DNA of 64,000 bases from Shewanella electrodiphila (GCF_023283985.1 NZ_JAKIKU010000005.1:1-64000), one strand, 5' to 3'; counted from the first letter of the stretch, positions 35,301 through 42,864 are shown. Notes: generated by a model not told the origin, from the letters alone. A program made the numbers and translations.

Positions 35301-35876
35301 ATCGTCAAACAATTCAATACGCAGTGGCTCATCAGATCCTGTCAGGAAAATGTCCATAATCGAGCCGCGAATGGCAAACTCGCCGTGCTCGTAGACTTGG
35401 TCAACTGAGTAGTAGCCAGTATCGGTAAGATGTTGCCTAACTTGCTGCAAGCTATAAGTGTCGCCTTTTTTCAGCAACATCACATTGGCGGTTAAAAACG
35501 ATTTTGGCGGCAGTTTCACCATTAATGTATTCACCGGCACAATAATGACATTGTGTTGGCTTTGGCTCATTTGCGCTAAGGTTTCTAATCGCTGGGAAAT
35601 CAAATCCTGATGGGGTGAAAAACTGTCATAAGGCAGGGTTTCTCTATCGGGAAATAAACACACATTCACATCAGACTGAGATAACAAGTAGGCTAGCTCA
35701 ACTTCAAGTTGTAATGCACTCGGGGTATCACTGGTGACAATTAAACTGGTACCAGGATGTTGAGCAATTAAACTTGCGAGAGTGACGGCTTGAGAGACGC
35801 CCCCTAGGGTTGATAATGTCTGAAATTGCTGGCCTTTTTTGACACTAGGCGGTGTTAAAACGTTAAAATTCTTCAT
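32385..35876 (-). CDS. mfd: Transcription-repair coupling factor
   Basis: The 1163-residue protein (E. coli 1148) has the UvrB-like N-terminal domain, the RNA polymerase interacting domain around the middle (VHLEHGVALYKGLVTL), then the RecG-type helicase core with Walker A GDVGFGKTE near residue 640, DEEHRFGVRQKEK near 740, TATPIPRTL, and the C-terminal TRCF motif GELLGDEQSGHI...GFSLYMEML. It removes stalled RNA polymerase and recruits UvrA. It is the first gene of an mfd-csiV operon, with csiV overlapping by one base. The promoter should lie in 35877-36042, the gap to the PilZ gene. Confidence 0.97.
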   Translation of the reverse strand: MKNFNVLTPPSVKKGQQFQTLSTLGGVSQAVTLASLIAQHPGTSLIVTSDTPSALQLEVELAYLLSQSDVNVCLFPDRETLPYDSFSPHQDLISQRLETLAQMSQSQHNVIIVPVNTLMVKLPPKSFLTANVMLLKKGDTYSLQQVRQHLTDTGYYSVDQVYEHGEFAIRGSIMDIFLTGSDEPLRIELFDDEVESIRYFDVDTQRSKQEVDAVRMLPAKEFPTDAAGIEGFRQRYRRRFEVISKEAESVYQLVSRNLMPAGIENYLPLFFDDSANLFDYLPADTQLMTLGDIEQASQHHLNEINARYEDRRVDPLRPLLAPQELYLLIDELFANFKNYQRSQLALGAEDNAKAQSANVSALPDINANHKLKQPLINLQQYSETHKQLVFCAESEGRREALIELLAKIGIKPKLFDHLDDYLNAKTAKDTIGLVVSPLSRGCIIHDSPKGEVSVICETELFGQRISQQRRREKQKQVSSDVLVKNLAELKVGEPIVHLEHGVALYKGLVTLDTGGLVAEYLQLEYTGGDKLYVPVSSLHLISRYSVGADETPSLNKLGNETWAKAKKKAIEKIRDVAAELLDVYARRQARPGDAMKIEAEEYAQFAQGFPFEETVDQETAIEAVLTDMQTPMAMDRLVCGDVGFGKTEVAMRAAFVAVNAGKQVVVLVPTTLLAQQHYENFKDRFADWPVVIEVMSRFRSAKEQNQVLQQLSEGKVDIVIGTHKLLQAEANFDNLGLLVIDEEHRFGVRQKEKIKALRANVDILTLTATPIPRTLNMAMSGMRDLSIIATPPAKRLAVKTFVREYDIATVREAILREILRGGQVYFLHNNVETIEKCAQDIRDLLPEARVVTAHGQMRERELEKVMSEFYHQRFNVLVCTTIIETGIDVPSANTIIIDRADKFGLAQLHQLRGRVGRSHHQAYAYLMTPHPKLMSADARKRLAAIDALEDLGAGFMLATQDLEIRGAGELLGDEQSGHISKIGFSLYMEMLESAVKALKEGKEPSLAYMLNSQCEVDLRIPALLPDDYVSDVNMRLSLYKRIANCETEKMLDELKVEFIDRFGLLPDPTRNLMELTLYKHQATALGASKIEMHAKGGSIEFTDDHKIDPMFIIGLLQSQPQIYRMEGSNKLKFTMPAETSKQRLDLIKTLLEQLAKHRIGETK

Positions 35877-36042
35877 TGAATTATTAAGTTGGCTTCTTTA
35901 AATGTGTGATTCACCCAGTTTGATGATGTTTGAGTATATTAAAAACCTTCAAACTGGTGTTAATTAAGGCAAGCTTTCCCCGTTACCTTAAATGTCTGGC
36001 AGCTATTATATGCGAGCAAAAACGAAGTTGCAGGAAAATTCG

Positions 36043-36636
36043 TTATTCAACGCTTTGTTGGCGGCTTTGCTTGCGCATCTTTAACATCTTTTGTTGAACA
36101 TTTAGGCTGGCTTTAACCAGTTGCTCGACATCTGCATCCAGTATTTGACTGAATTCTAGACTGATGTTGTATGAGCCAGTTTGTGACTCGTTTTCAATAC
36201 GCTGGCATTGGGTTACTTGGCATAAACATAAAATGGCAACTAACTCGCTACTGATATAGATAGAGGTTTTAAAGTAATCACCGACATTTAACGCAGTTTT
36301 TGAAGTTAAGCTAATACCACTGCCGCCAAAGTGAGAACCCAGGAACTTGTCACCCGTTTGCACTTCTTTTTCTAACACATGATGTAACACTAAATCGACT
36401 TTGCGAGACTGAAGTTTGAGAAAGTCGACAACCGCCTTAGCATCATTGTCTAAGCCTCTCAATTGTAGAAGGCAACTGGCTTCAAGCTCTTTTACTTCAG
36501 ACAGTAGTTTTAACCCTACAGATTGCATTGAGCGCAAGTCAGCTTCAGTCGGAATACCTTTGGATTCTGGCCAAGATTCTAGGTAGACATTGAATTGATG
36601 AGGCACAGTAAAGTATGCATTAGATTCAGTGAACAA
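36043..36636 (-). CDS. PilZ-domain protein
   Basis: The 197-residue protein has an N-terminal segment of about 90 residues with a Leu-rich coiled-coil-like stretch, and a C-terminal PilZ-like beta barrel whose GSHFGGSGISLTS segment (about 104-116) fits the D/N-x-S-x-x-G part of the c-di-GMP binding site. The first Arg motif (RxxxR) is not clear. In Shewanella a PilZ gene sits next to lolCDE. It is divergent from lolC with a 164-bp gap. Confidence 0.72.
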   Translation of the reverse strand: MFTESNAYFTVPHQFNVYLESWPESKGIPTEADLRSMQSVGLKLLSEVKELEASCLLQLRGLDNDAKAVVDFLKLQSRKVDLVLHHVLEKEVQTGDKFLGSHFGGSGISLTSKTALNVGDYFKTSIYISSELVAILCLCQVTQCQRIENESQTGSYNISLEFSQILDADVEQLVKASLNVQQKMLKMRKQSRQQSVE

Positions 36637-36800
36637 GGTTTGCCTCTTTATTTATCAAACTAATACCCCTATTATCATGCCCATCTTTATCATTTAGCAA
36701 GTTTTAACCCGCTTGCGTAAATAAACTGCTGTTTTATATTAAACAATATACAAATAATGCCGTTTTATTCGCCTTACAAACTTGGGATGTGCTTTCCTTT

Positions 36801-38033
36801 ATGAATTTTCGGTTTTCACTGTTTATAGGTTACCGCTATTGGCGCACAAGAAAAGCCAATGCTTTTGCATCTTTCATTACTTTTTTTGCTGTTTCGGGTA
36901 TTTTTTTAGGTGTCGCTGCGCTGATTATTGTTAGCTCAGTGATGAACGGTCTAGAAGGGCAACTCAAAGAGCGAATTCTAGGTGCTGTGCCGCAGTTAAC
37001 CCTAGTTAATGACGCAGGTTTTAGTGATTGGCAGCAACAGACGCAATCATTAACTGCCCAGTCTCAAGTGCATGGGTTAGCACCTACTGTAACCACTCAA
37101 GCCATGGTGCAATCCAGTCAGAATATCAGTGCTGTGCAAGTTTATGGCGTATTCCCAGAATATGAACAAAATTTGTCGGCCATAATCGCTAATACCTATT
37201 CCAGTGCGTTTGAGCAGTTGACACCGGGTAGTTACAATATTGTACTTGGCAGTGAATTAGCGAGAAAGTTATCCATCAATATCGGTGACAGAGTCAGACT
37301 ACTTAGTGGTGATGGCGTGGTGTATTCGCCACTCGGTCCTGTGCCAAGCCAGCGAAAATTTACTGTAGCGGGTGTATTTGAGATGGGCTCGCAAGTCGAC
37401 TCAGCGTTAGCTTATATTCATTACACAGACGCAAGACGATTAATGCGATTAAAGCCAAGTGAAATCAATGAGCTTAGAGTGTATTTGGCCGATCCGTTTG
37501 CTGCGCCGCAAATGGGTGAAAGTATTGCCGCAGAACTTAAACAGCAGAACATTGATATCACAACCCGAGATTGGCGTGAAAGTTTTGGCCATTTATTCGC
37601 TGCGGTCAAAATGGAAAAAAACATGATGTCATTGATGTTATCGCTGATTGTCGCTGTTGCAGCGTTTAACATTGTGTCAGCGTTAGTAATGATGGTTATA
37701 GATAAAACCACTGATGTGGCGGTATTAAAAACCCAAGGGTTAACTACTCAGGCAGTGATGAATATCTTTATTGTGCAGGGCTCGCTTAATGCGATTATTG
37801 GTCTGGCATTAGGGGCGCTGGCTGGTGTTACCATCACCTTAAATTTAAATATTATTTTGGGCGTATTAGGCATTTCAGTATTGGGAGGAGGGCAAATGTT
37901 ACCGGTCGAGATCTCGGTTACCCAAATCGCTATTATTGTTGTTGGCACCTTGGCGATGACGCTTATTGCCACGATTTACCCAGCATTAACCGCTGCACGC
38001 GTTCAGCCAGCAACCGCATTGAGATATGAATAA
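36801..38033 (+). CDS. lolC: Lipoprotein-releasing ABC transporter permease LolC
   Basis: This FtsX-type permease (about 410 residues) has an N-terminal helix, a long periplasmic domain (about 65-270) and three C-terminal helices. The N terminus FIGYRYWRTRKANAF and SVMNGLEGQLKERILGAVPQ resemble E. coli LolC. LolCDE frees outer-membrane lipoproteins from the inner membrane and hands them to LolA. I prefer the ATG at 36801; a GTG at 36789 gives four more residues and cannot be excluded, since neither has a clear Shine-Dalgarno. The stop overlaps the lolD start (TAATG). Confidence 0.92.
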   Translation: MNFRFSLFIGYRYWRTRKANAFASFITFFAVSGIFLGVAALIIVSSVMNGLEGQLKERILGAVPQLTLVNDAGFSDWQQQTQSLTAQSQVHGLAPTVTTQAMVQSSQNISAVQVYGVFPEYEQNLSAIIANTYSSAFEQLTPGSYNIVLGSELARKLSINIGDRVRLLSGDGVVYSPLGPVPSQRKFTVAGVFEMGSQVDSALAYIHYTDARRLMRLKPSEINELRVYLADPFAAPQMGESIAAELKQQNIDITTRDWRESFGHLFAAVKMEKNMMSLMLSLIVAVAAFNIVSALVMMVIDKTTDVAVLKTQGLTTQAVMNIFIVQGSLNAIIGLALGALAGVTITLNLNIILGVLGISVLGGGQMLPVEISVTQIAIIVVGTLAMTLIATIYPALTAARVQPATALRYE

Positions 38034-38779
38034 TGAAAAAAGAAGCTTCAGTGATATTGCAAGTCAGTAACGTAAGCAAACAGTTTCATGATGGTGAAAC
38101 CACAACCAAAGTGCTGACGAATGTTGATTTGAATGTGTATAAAGGCGAACAACTTGCCATTGTTGGTAGCTCTGGTTCGGGTAAAAGTACCTTATTGCAT
38201 ATCATGGGAACATTAGATATTCCTACCGCTGGCGAGGTCTTGCTTGATGGTGAAAACCTCTATCAATTAAACGCCACTCGTCAGGCCGAAATACGTAATC
38301 AAGATTTAGGGTTTATTTACCAATTTCATCATTTGTTACCTGAGTTCTCAGCACTTGAAAATGTGGCAATGCCAGCATTTATTCAAGGCCGAGATAAAAA
38401 GCAAACCTTGAAAGAAGCGACTGAATTACTCGAAAGAGTCGGCCTTGGGCATAGATTACAGCATATCCCTGCGCAGCTTTCAGGCGGAGAGCGTCAGCGC
38501 GTCGCGATTGCTAGAGCGCTTATTAATAAGCCTAAGCTAGTGCTTGCAGATGAGCCAACGGGTAATTTGGATGCTAACAGTGGCGACAGTGTGTATTTGC
38601 TTATTCGCGAACTTGCTCAGCAATTAGGGACTGCATTTGTTGTGGTCACTCATGACTATAAGCTGGCTGAAAAGATGGATAGACAGCTAACGATGAAAGA
38701 CGGTGTATTGCAGTCTTTAACGGGGGCTAATAACCCTCTTGCTGCAAAAGCTGAGTCAACTGCGATGGATAATAGTTAA
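38033..38779 (+). CDS. lolD: Lipoprotein-releasing ABC transporter ATPase LolD
   Basis: The 248-residue ATPase has Walker A GSSGSGKST (45-53), the Q-loop in LGFIYQFHHLLPEF, signature LSGGERQRVAIARAL, Walker B LVLADEPTGNLD and the H-loop VVVTHD. The sequence FIYQFHHLLPEFSALENVAMP is diagnostic for LolD. It powers lipoprotein release with LolC and LolE. It overlaps lolC and lolE by one base on each side. The last 20 residues form a low-complexity tail. Confidence 0.96.
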   Translation: MKKEASVILQVSNVSKQFHDGETTTKVLTNVDLNVYKGEQLAIVGSSGSGKSTLLHIMGTLDIPTAGEVLLDGENLYQLNATRQAEIRNQDLGFIYQFHHLLPEFSALENVAMPAFIQGRDKKQTLKEATELLERVGLGHRLQHIPAQLSGGERQRVAIARALINKPKLVLADEPTGNLDANSGDSVYLLIRELAQQLGTAFVVVTHDYKLAEKMDRQLTMKDGVLQSLTGANNPLAAKAESTAMDNS

Positions 38780-40026
38780 TGAAGTCATTACTGCCGCTCA
38801 CAATAGGTTGGCGTTTTTATCGGGCTAGACAATCTAATGGTTTCATTGGGTTTATTTCATTTGCCTCCACAGCGGGTATCGCACTGGGTGTTGCGGTACT
38901 TATTTTGGTGTTATCCGCCATGAACGGTTTTGAGCGAGAGCTTGAACAACGTTTGTTAGGTGTAGTGTCTCATGGCGAGTTGCTCAGTGTGAATGAGCCT
39001 TTACATGATTGGCAGTCTATTGCAGAAACAGCTAAAGATATGCCCGAAATCGTCGCCACAGCGCCTTTTATTCGGATGCAAGGACTCGTGCAAAAGCCGG
39101 GTGGTTTTCAAGGTATTGAGCTTAACGGTATTGAACCTGAATTTGAGCAAAAAGTATCAACACTCGCAGAGTTTATGCCGGCCGCTGCCTGGAATGCGTT
39201 GGCTGAGCCAGTAAACAATATTGTCTTAGGTCGCAGTCTATTAGACAAGCTTGGCTTAAGTGTTGGCGATACATTATCTATGTATACGCCGGACATGAGC
39301 CAATCTAATAAATTGTCAGCAGCTAAAAGTCATCGATTTATTGTGGCAGGGGTTTACGATTTAGGGGGCGAGATTGAATCGACGCAGGCATATGTTTCGA
39401 TGTCATACCTTGCTAGCGTATTAAAAATTCCCCAAGGTTCAGCAACCGGCCTTAGAATTACCGTTAACAATGTATTCAGTGCGCCAAGAATTACTCGCGA
39501 TCTTGGCTATGCGCAAAGTCAGTATTTACACTTAAATAACTGGACTCGCTCACAAGGGCATTTATATCAAGATATTCAACTAGTCCGCATGGTGATGTAC
39601 TTAGTGCTGGCGTTAGTTATTGCAGTGGCTTGTTTTAATATCGTGTCTACTTTAGTGATGGCTGTGAGAGATAAAAGTGCTGAAATTGCAATTTTAATGA
39701 CCATGGGCTTAAAACGTGGCGCCGTGATGGCGATTTTTATCATGCAAGGCGGCTTGAACGGTTTATTAGGTTGTACCATTGGCGCTGGTATTGGGGTGCT
39801 GCTTGCAACCAACTTAAGCGCAACAGCCAGTTTTGTTGAACAAACCTTTGGGATCCAGCTATTAGCTTCAGATATTTATTTTATCGACTTTTTACCGTCT
39901 GAATTACAACAACAAGATGTGATATTAGTGGTCACGATGGGACTCGTCATGAGCTTGTTTGCGACCATTTATCCAGCTTATAAAGCCACTAAAATTGCTC
40001 CTGCATCAGCACTAGCAGGTCGTTAA
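38779..40026 (+). CDS. lolE: Lipoprotein-releasing ABC transporter permease LolE
   Basis: The 415-residue partner of LolC has the same FtsX layout. TIGWRFYRARQSNGFIGFISFASTAGIALGV and SAMNGFERELEQRLLGVVSHGE at the N terminus are LolE-like, and MAVRDKSAEIAILMTMGLKRGAVMAIFIMQG is the conserved cytoplasmic loop before the last helices. With LolC and LolD it sorts lipoproteins. It is the last gene of the lol operon; about 157 bases later the cassette region begins, with no clear terminator between. Confidence 0.95.
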   Translation: MKSLLPLTIGWRFYRARQSNGFIGFISFASTAGIALGVAVLILVLSAMNGFERELEQRLLGVVSHGELLSVNEPLHDWQSIAETAKDMPEIVATAPFIRMQGLVQKPGGFQGIELNGIEPEFEQKVSTLAEFMPAAAWNALAEPVNNIVLGRSLLDKLGLSVGDTLSMYTPDMSQSNKLSAAKSHRFIVAGVYDLGGEIESTQAYVSMSYLASVLKIPQGSATGLRITVNNVFSAPRITRDLGYAQSQYLHLNNWTRSQGHLYQDIQLVRMVMYLVLALVIAVACFNIVSTLVMAVRDKSAEIAILMTMGLKRGAVMAIFIMQGGLNGLLGCTIGAGIGVLLATNLSATASFVEQTFGIQLLASDIYFIDFLPSELQQQDVILVVTMGLVMSLFATIYPAYKATKIAPASALAGR

Positions 40027-40195
40027 GGGCTTATTTTTACCCTACTAGTTTTCAGAGCAAGCAAGGTTTGTTTGATTCTGTAAGTTGAGTTTGTTGTCTT
40101 TATCAATAAGATAGCTAATGTAAGATGACATAAATCAATAACTTAAACGGTCGACTTTAACAGGCGATCATTGTAATAAGCTGTTATACGTACTT

Positions 40196-40600
40196 ATGAA
40201 ATTTAAGAATATCGCAGCATTTGCACACAACTTTACCCACTCATATGTTAGTTTTGAAAACTATGTCGATGGTGAATTTGTCTTTAAAGATCTAAAAGCG
40301 TTGGCGTATGAATCTGATGATAATTTAGTCTAAATCTATTGGATTTCACCTGATGATGTTAAGCACTCTGAATTACCTAGCCGTGTTCGTAAAAGTATTA
40401 CTTATTATAAAGAGTGGCTTCCAAAACTAATGGAGCAGCATAAAATTGAATCAAGTTTTATTTCAGAATTAAGAACTGACATTTATCTTGCTGCAAACCG
40501 TCAATTAGAAGTTCGTTCTTATGCTCGTGATCTAAACGGAAAAGAGTATATTAAAAATATTTATGAGTTTGCCGATTTGTTACCTTGCAAGCCAGTTTAG
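40196..40600 (+). pseudogene. Cassette 1 gene, unknown protein interrupted by an in-frame TAA
   Basis: The frame from ATG 40196 gives a 134-residue product starting MKFKNIAAFAHNF, but codon 46 (40331-40333) is TAA. The frame stays open from 40334 to the TAG at 40598 (IYWISPDDVKHSELPSR... ending FADLLPCKPV) with no shift, so one nonsense change appears to have broken a complete gene. I do not recognise the protein. It looks soluble and cytoplasmic, with aromatic and charged residues and no signal peptide. Restart at an internal ATG at codon 79 would remove most of it. A sequencing error at one base is possible. Confidence 0.7.
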
Positions 40601-40611
40601 TTCGGTGCGCT

Positions 40612-40719
40612 GTACGTATAACAAGTCATTTCAGCAGGACAAAAAACAGCTGGTTTTTGCTCGTGCCTGGCTAATTTTAACCAGCTATTCTATTGCCTCT
40701 GAATGAGGCGTTATTTGAG
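40612..40719 (+). other. attC recombination site of cassette 1
   Basis: The left box GTACGTATAAC (40612-40622) is followed by AAGTCAT, then TTCAGCAGG (40630-40638), which pairs with CCTCTGAA (40696-40703) leaving one C unpaired; such an extrahelical base is characteristic of folded attC sites. Inside, AGCTGGTT (40648-40655) pairs with AACCAGCT (40679-40686). The right end GAGGCGTTATTT places the crossover point before TT at 40711. Overall it resembles the large Vibrio/Shewanella type (about 100 bp). The right box GTTATTT departs from the strict GTTRRRY consensus. Confidence 0.75.
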
Positions 40720-40725
40720 TAGAGT

Positions 40726-41400
40726 ATGAAATTAACCTTTGGCGCATTATTATTGTTTTTTAGTATGCAGCTCTTAGCTGATGATTCTCCTAGTTCGATT
40801 TTAGATTCATTATTGGGTAAATGCATAAATGAAAGTTCAAGTGTTTGTGAGTCTGTCCTAGTTGGAGATACTGCAAAAGAAAAAATTCTGCTTAGCTTTC
40901 TTGATGCAATGAAGAGTAGTGCTGCTTTCGAGGAGCTGTACGTAAAAACATACGGAAAGAAAAAATACGCTGAGCTAATTGACGCATATAGCCTTACAAT
41001 ATCTCCTCTTACAAGTTCTGATTTCCAGCTTCAAGGTACAACCGCAACCAGTGCAACATTTTTAGGCGCTGACAACACAACTCTTTCAATTATAAAGATA
41101 CAAACTGGTTGGGTGATTGACCTTGAAAATTCAACATTCTCGCTTGGTGGAGAGTCTGGTAATCATGATCTGTTGGAATTTGTGAGTTTGCTTTCTGGAG
41201 CGCACTCTCACTTAATACAACTTATAAAAAATAATTCAGCAGAAAAAGAGGTATTTAAAAAGGGAGGCTTGTACTACTTAGCTTCCATTTACCACCTTGT
41301 TCCGGATGCTCAAAAGCCTCAGTTAGAGGTTGTTTTTAAAGAGAATAATTCAGATGTTGCTTCTGTGATAAAAGAATTACTCACAGCTATAAACAACTAA
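40726..41400 (+). CDS. Cassette 2 gene, unknown exported protein
   Basis: The 224-residue product has a signal peptide (MKLTFGALLLFFSMQLLA, cut before DDSPSS) and an intact frame that fills the cassette. I do not recognise it. The mature part has two early Cys (GKCINESSSVCES) that may form a disulfide, mixed helices and a Ser/Thr-rich middle. No lipobox or membrane helix is seen. There is no strong Shine-Dalgarno (AGAG three bases upstream). Cassette genes commonly encode secreted or defence-related proteins without known relatives; here no function can be assigned. Confidence 0.72.
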   Translation: MKLTFGALLLFFSMQLLADDSPSSILDSLLGKCINESSSVCESVLVGDTAKEKILLSFLDAMKSSAAFEELYVKTYGKKKYAELIDAYSLTISPLTSSDFQLQGTTATSATFLGADNTTLSIIKIQTGWVIDLENSTFSLGGESGNHDLLEFVSLLSGAHSHLIQLIKNNSAEKEVFKKGGLYYLASIYHLVPDAQKPQLEVVFKENNSDVASVIKELLTAINN

Positions 41401-41402
41401 AA

Positions 41403-41441
41403 CTCATATAACAAGCAATTATCTGCCCTTAAATGGGCGCT
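41403..41441 (+). other. Truncated attC of cassette 2
   Basis: The left box CTCATATAACAAGC (from 41403) is intact and complementary to the start of cassette 2. Only nine bases later comes CTGCCCTTAAATGGGCG, which looks like the right end of a Vibrio/Shewanella-type attC (GCCC pairs with GGGC). The usual 60 or more central bases are missing. After GGGCG the sequence continues CTGAGG rather than TT, so the crossover point is altered. Confidence 0.55.
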
Positions 41442-41679
41442 GAGGGTGTAGAATTAATCTATAGTGGTAAAATGTAGATGATTTCTGTGTTTACACCGTC
41501 CGTACAATTCATTTTGTAGTGGGATACTCCCTTTGATTTCACGTAGCAACGCCATTAGAGGCTTAATTTTAACGATTCTGAAGCTGGTTTACTGAAATAG
41601 AAATTCTACTGGCTCGTTAAATACCTCTCAATGTCAGCTCATGGAGTCCAATTCTCCTGTAGAAATCTAACCAGCTACC

Positions 41680-42111
41680 TTAGTCAAAGTAACTTTTAAC
41701 ACTGTCCCAAATCCCTAAAGACGTATCAGGAAATAAGTCGATACCCAGTGCCGATTTTAATAGATACAACAATAGTAGTCCAAACAGCATACTAATAATG
41801 ATAAAGCCACTGACACTAGCAAACATCATCAGCATAGATAGGTTCTTTTCTCGACGAGTATAGGCACGTTTGTTTTTACCTAGTAAAAACACGTAATAAA
41901 AACGCCACTTAATGAAAGGAAATTTGAATGTTCCCCGTTTATCTACGAAGTGTCCGCCCCAAGTATTAGGGCCCAATGACATCTTTATGGCATGGAGTTG
42001 TTCATTAGTGAAACTTGATGCAACATAAGATGGTGAGCGTTTGAGCACTTTTTCAATAAGTGGATCTTGCCTTATGGTATCGCTGGTTGTTTTTTGAGCA
42101 GGGATTGTCAT
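41680..42111 (-). CDS. Hypothetical inner-membrane protein
   Basis: The gene runs leftward from 42111 to 41680. The 143-residue product is not recognised. Its N-terminal 80 residues are soluble and basic (SFTNEQLHAIKMSLGPNTWGGH, KWRFYYVFLLGKNKRAYTRREK), followed by a long hydrophobic region (about 90-120) that makes one or two membrane helices. I start at the ATG at 42111 because AAGGGG lies six bases upstream; the frame extends 26 residues further without a ribosome site. It lies immediately right of the cassette region and is divergent from the DUF924 gene. Confidence 0.7.
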   Translation of the reverse strand: MTIPAQKTTSDTIRQDPLIEKVLKRSPSYVASSFTNEQLHAIKMSLGPNTWGGHFVDKRGTFKFPFIKWRFYYVFLLGKNKRAYTRREKNLSMLMMFASVSGFIIISMLFGLLLLYLLKSALGIDLFPDTSLGIWDSVKSYFD

Positions 42112-42208
42112 CGATACCCCTTGTTTATCATTATTAACGATTAAGTTAAATCTAGCATACAATTGTAAAGTTACTGAAATTGAACACAATAGACTATTAA
42201 AGGCGCTA

Positions 42209-42754
42209 ATGATGACAGATTTTCAGCAAGTGATTTCATTTTGGTTTGATGACATAGACAAGTCTATGTGGTTTAAAAAAGACAACGAGTTCGATCGGAT
42301 TATCATGTCTAAATTTGCCACGCTGCACAGTCAAGCCATGGCTGGAGAACTATATGAGTGGCGAAAGCAGCCTCAAGGTCGGTTGGCGGAAATTATTGTA
42401 TTGGATCAATTCTCCAGAAATATGTACCGAGATTCTGCAAAAGCGTTCGCATCAGACACACTTGCGTTGGTATTAGCCCAAGAAGCCGTGGCGCAGGGGC
42501 AAGATAGGCTGTTAACTGCAACTGAACGTAGTTTTTTGTACATGCCTTACATGCATAGCGAGTCTGAAGTCATTCATCAGCAGGCACTCGTCTTATTTAA
42601 TCAAGATGGCTTGGAGTCAAACTATCAGTTTGAAAAAAAGCACTTTGACATCATAAAGCAATATGGCCGCTATCCTCATCGAAACAATATTTTAGGAAGA
42701 GAGTCTACTGCCGCAGAAATCGCCTTTCTCACTCAACCTGGGTCATCGTTTTAA
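42209..42754 (+). CDS. DUF924 family protein
   Basis: This 181-residue protein shows the DUF924 pattern: VISFWFDD near the N terminus, MWFKKDNEFDRII, GRLAEIIVLDQFSRNMYRDSAKAFASD, FLYMPYMHSE and KQYGRYPHRNNILGRES. The family is all-helical with a TPR-like fold; its function is not established. AAGG lies five bases before the first ATG. It is a single gene with the DUF-type unknown membrane protein divergent on its left. Confidence 0.88.
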   Translation: MMTDFQQVISFWFDDIDKSMWFKKDNEFDRIIMSKFATLHSQAMAGELYEWRKQPQGRLAEIIVLDQFSRNMYRDSAKAFASDTLALVLAQEAVAQGQDRLLTATERSFLYMPYMHSESEVIHQQALVLFNQDGLESNYQFEKKHFDIIKQYGRYPHRNNILGRESTAAEIAFLTQPGSSF

Positions 42755-42790
42755 GGCCGAATTAATATAATAAGCAGCTCAGTTAAAAAC

Positions 42791-42824
42791 AAAAACGCCT
42801 ATCAATAACTTGATAGGCGTTAAT
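42791..42824 (-). terminator. Terminator after the XRE-type regulator gene
   Basis: ACGCCTATCAA pairs with TTGATAGGCGT around a 4-base loop; the A-run on its left serves as a T-run for the leftward transcript. Confidence 0.85.
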
Positions 42825-42864
42825 CTTACGTCACGAATATGCGTTGTTTACACAATAAGCGCGA

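Larger units (their letters stand above)
40184..41439 (+). mobile_element. Two integron-type gene cassettes without integrase (CALIN-like)
   Basis: The block contains cassette 1 (40184-40710) and cassette 2 (40711-41439), each one gene plus an attC-like site. In an integron cassette the first bases, TTRRRY, come from its own attC right box, so they should be complementary to the left box of that same attC. That is seen here: GTTATACGTAC (40183-40193) is the exact reverse complement of GTACGTATAAC (40612-40622), and GTTATTTGAG (40710-40719) matches CTCATATAAC (41403-41412) in 9 of 10 bases. Both genes read in the same direction and start 12-15 bases after the junction, as usual for cassettes. 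No tyrosine integrase gene is in the window. Confidence 0.75.

Noticed and set aside
40331..40333. Recoding (selenocysteine or pyrrolysine) at the in-frame stop
   Set aside because: The codon is TAA, which is not used for either residue in bacteria; a plain nonsense change is simpler.
40184..41439. Prophage or transposon origin for the accessory patch
   Set aside because: No integrase, transposase, terminal inverted repeats or target duplication is visible; the cassette model explains the boundaries better.
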